Assembly: GCA_017503375.1 (NCBI GenBank)
Contig: JAFVTF010000070.1
Span: 1 to 64,000 of the forward strand
From: Lentisphaeria bacterium
Lineage (GTDB): Bacteria > Verrucomicrobiota > Lentisphaeria > Victivallales > UBA1829
Direction: 5' to 3'
Length of the DNA stretch: 64,000 bases
The notes beneath the pieces were generated by a model that ran no database searches, was not told the origin of the DNA, and saw only the letters and a program-made list of their open reading frames with translations. This document shows positions 63,245 through 64,000 of the stretch, piece by piece. The position numbers and the translations under genes are program-made. Numbering within the stretch: the first letter of the stretch is position 1; every line of letters begins with the position of its first letter.

Positions 63245-64000
63245 AACTTCCCCCGAACCACGACTGTAAATGCGTCAATGCCGTCACCTTCAAAGGTGTT
63301 TCTGTTGGCAGCAATGATGTAAATATCCTGCAGAATATCAATGCAGTGATTCCTCATGCAGGCTGTACAGCAATCGTCGGCCCCAATGGAGCCGGAAAAA
63401 CAACACTGGTTCTTGCATTACTGAATGAAATAGATTACACCGGAACAATTGAGTTCTGTTCCAACCGCCGTCCGCGGATCGGTTATGTTCCCCAGCAGCT
63501 TGCCTTTGACCGGGGAATGCCGCTGACAGTTACAGAGTTCATTGCAGCGTTCCATCAGAAACGCCCTCTCTGTTTCGGGATTCAAAAAGAGTTGAAACAG
63601 AAAATCCATGACCTGCTCGGCGAAACAGGTTGTCTCCATCTGGCACAGCGTCCGCTGGGAGCTCTTTCCGGCGGAGAATTGCAGAGAGTCATGCTGGCAG
63701 GAGCATTATCACAGGATCCGGAACTGCTGATTCTTGACGAACCGGCATCCGGAATCGACTTTAAAGGCGGGGAAGTCTGCTGCGAACTTCTGGAACGGTT
63801 CCGGAAAGCCCACGGATTCACTCAGCTGATGGTTTCCCATGACTTGAACACTGTTATGGCGCATGCAACTCACGTTATCTGTCTGAACAGAACTGTTATC
63901 ACCCAGGGAGACCCGAAGGCAGTTCTGACTCAGGAGGTTCTGGCACGGGCATTCGGACCACATATCGGCTGCAGCTGCGGAAAGGATCATAATCATGGAA
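63241..64000 (+). CDS. znuC: Zinc ABC transporter ATP-binding protein (partial, runs off the window)
   Basis: An open frame of 253 codons reaches the window edge. It has Walker A GPNGAGKTTL, the signature LSGGELQRV, Walker B LLILDEPASGI and the H-loop VSHDLN, in ABC order. The C-terminus visible here ends IGCSCGKDHNHG, a Cys/His cluster seen in some ZnuC. It shares ATGA with znuA. The permease znuB is expected just beyond the edge. Confidence 0.9.
   Translation, partial: MKLPPNHDCKCVNAVTFKGVSVGSNDVNILQNINAVIPHAGCTAIVGPNGAGKTTLVLALLNEIDYTGTIEFCSNRRPRIGYVPQQLAFDRGMPLTVTEFIAAFHQKRPLCFGIQKELKQKIHDLLGETGCLHLAQRPLGALSGGELQRVMLAGALSQDPELLILDEPASGIDFKGGEVCCELLERFRKAHGFTQLMVSHDLNTVMAHATHVICLNRTVITQGDPKAVLTQEVLARAFGPHIGCSCGKDHNHG

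Noticed and set aside
1-64000. CRISPR arrays, tRNA or rRNA genes
   Set aside because: No regular short repeats with spacers and no cloverleaf-like or rRNA segments were seen in the intergenic regions.

Overview
The window reads as a chromosomal segment of a Gram-negative, saccharolytic anaerobe. The best guess is a member of the Lentisphaerota (Victivallales-like). Evidence: lipopolysaccharide and lipoprotein machinery (LptF/G-type permease, Lgt, an O-antigen ligase-like protein), an IspH isoprenoid step, several Gfo/Idh/MocA dehydrogenases, glycan hydrolases (GH3, GH2), a large acetyl-xylan-esterase-type hydrolase, a ceramidase-superfamily protein and many secreted proteins of unknown function. 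The taxonomic call is inference; there is no rRNA, tRNA or CRISPR array in the window.

Layout. (1) 1-141 is one end-truncated copy of a 165-bp hairpin repeat; complete copies lie at 46094-46258 and 52082-52246. (2) 152-11188 is a minus-strand run of eleven tightly spaced or overlapping genes: PfkB kinase, IolB-like isomerase, FGGY kinase, GlcD-like flavoprotein, Fe-S partner, class II aldolase, NagB, NagA, a TIM-barrel isomerase, a Gfo/Idh dehydrogenase and a membrane protein. A DeoR-type regulator is transcribed divergently at 11388, with inverted repeats between them. (3) 12125-28171 holds more sugar catabolism and its regulators (GKRP/MurQ-like SIS protein, IclR, two Gfo/Idh genes around an AraC regulator, GH3, PHP, CocE-type hydrolase, ROK protein, acetylxylan esterase, AraC). 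(4) 28164-43624 is mostly housekeeping and envelope: cmk-rluD-lgt, DedA, D-aminoacylase, RfbF, LptF/G, YeiH-type exporter, uracil-DNA glycosylase, ispH, O-antigen ligase-like protein, PTS EIIA, CCA-adding enzyme and a NadD-RsfS fusion. (5) 43636-58183 is accessory: phosphoesterase, GH2, secreted nuclease, a SLOG-like membrane protein, a glycosyltransferase, a second NagA, UPF0489, Nif11-like peptides, direct repeats around a truncated SGNH hydrolase, and a rod-shaped candidate RNA. (6) 58180-64000 holds panC, malic enzyme, purD, a lipoprotein and the start of a znuAC zinc-uptake operon that runs off the window.

How it works together. The sugar genes suggest import and stepwise breakdown of amino sugars (NagA, NagB), an uncharacterised sugar or polyol (IolB, PfkB, FGGY, aldolase, 2-hydroxy-acid-type dehydrogenase) and plant or host glycans (GH3, GH2, esterase). 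No transporters for these sugars are visible in the window. The least explained items are the hairpin repeat family, the structured RNA ahead of an 87-residue ORF, the two orphan Nif11-like peptides, the SLOG-like membrane protein, and an in-frame internal ribosome-binding site in the NadD-RsfS fusion.
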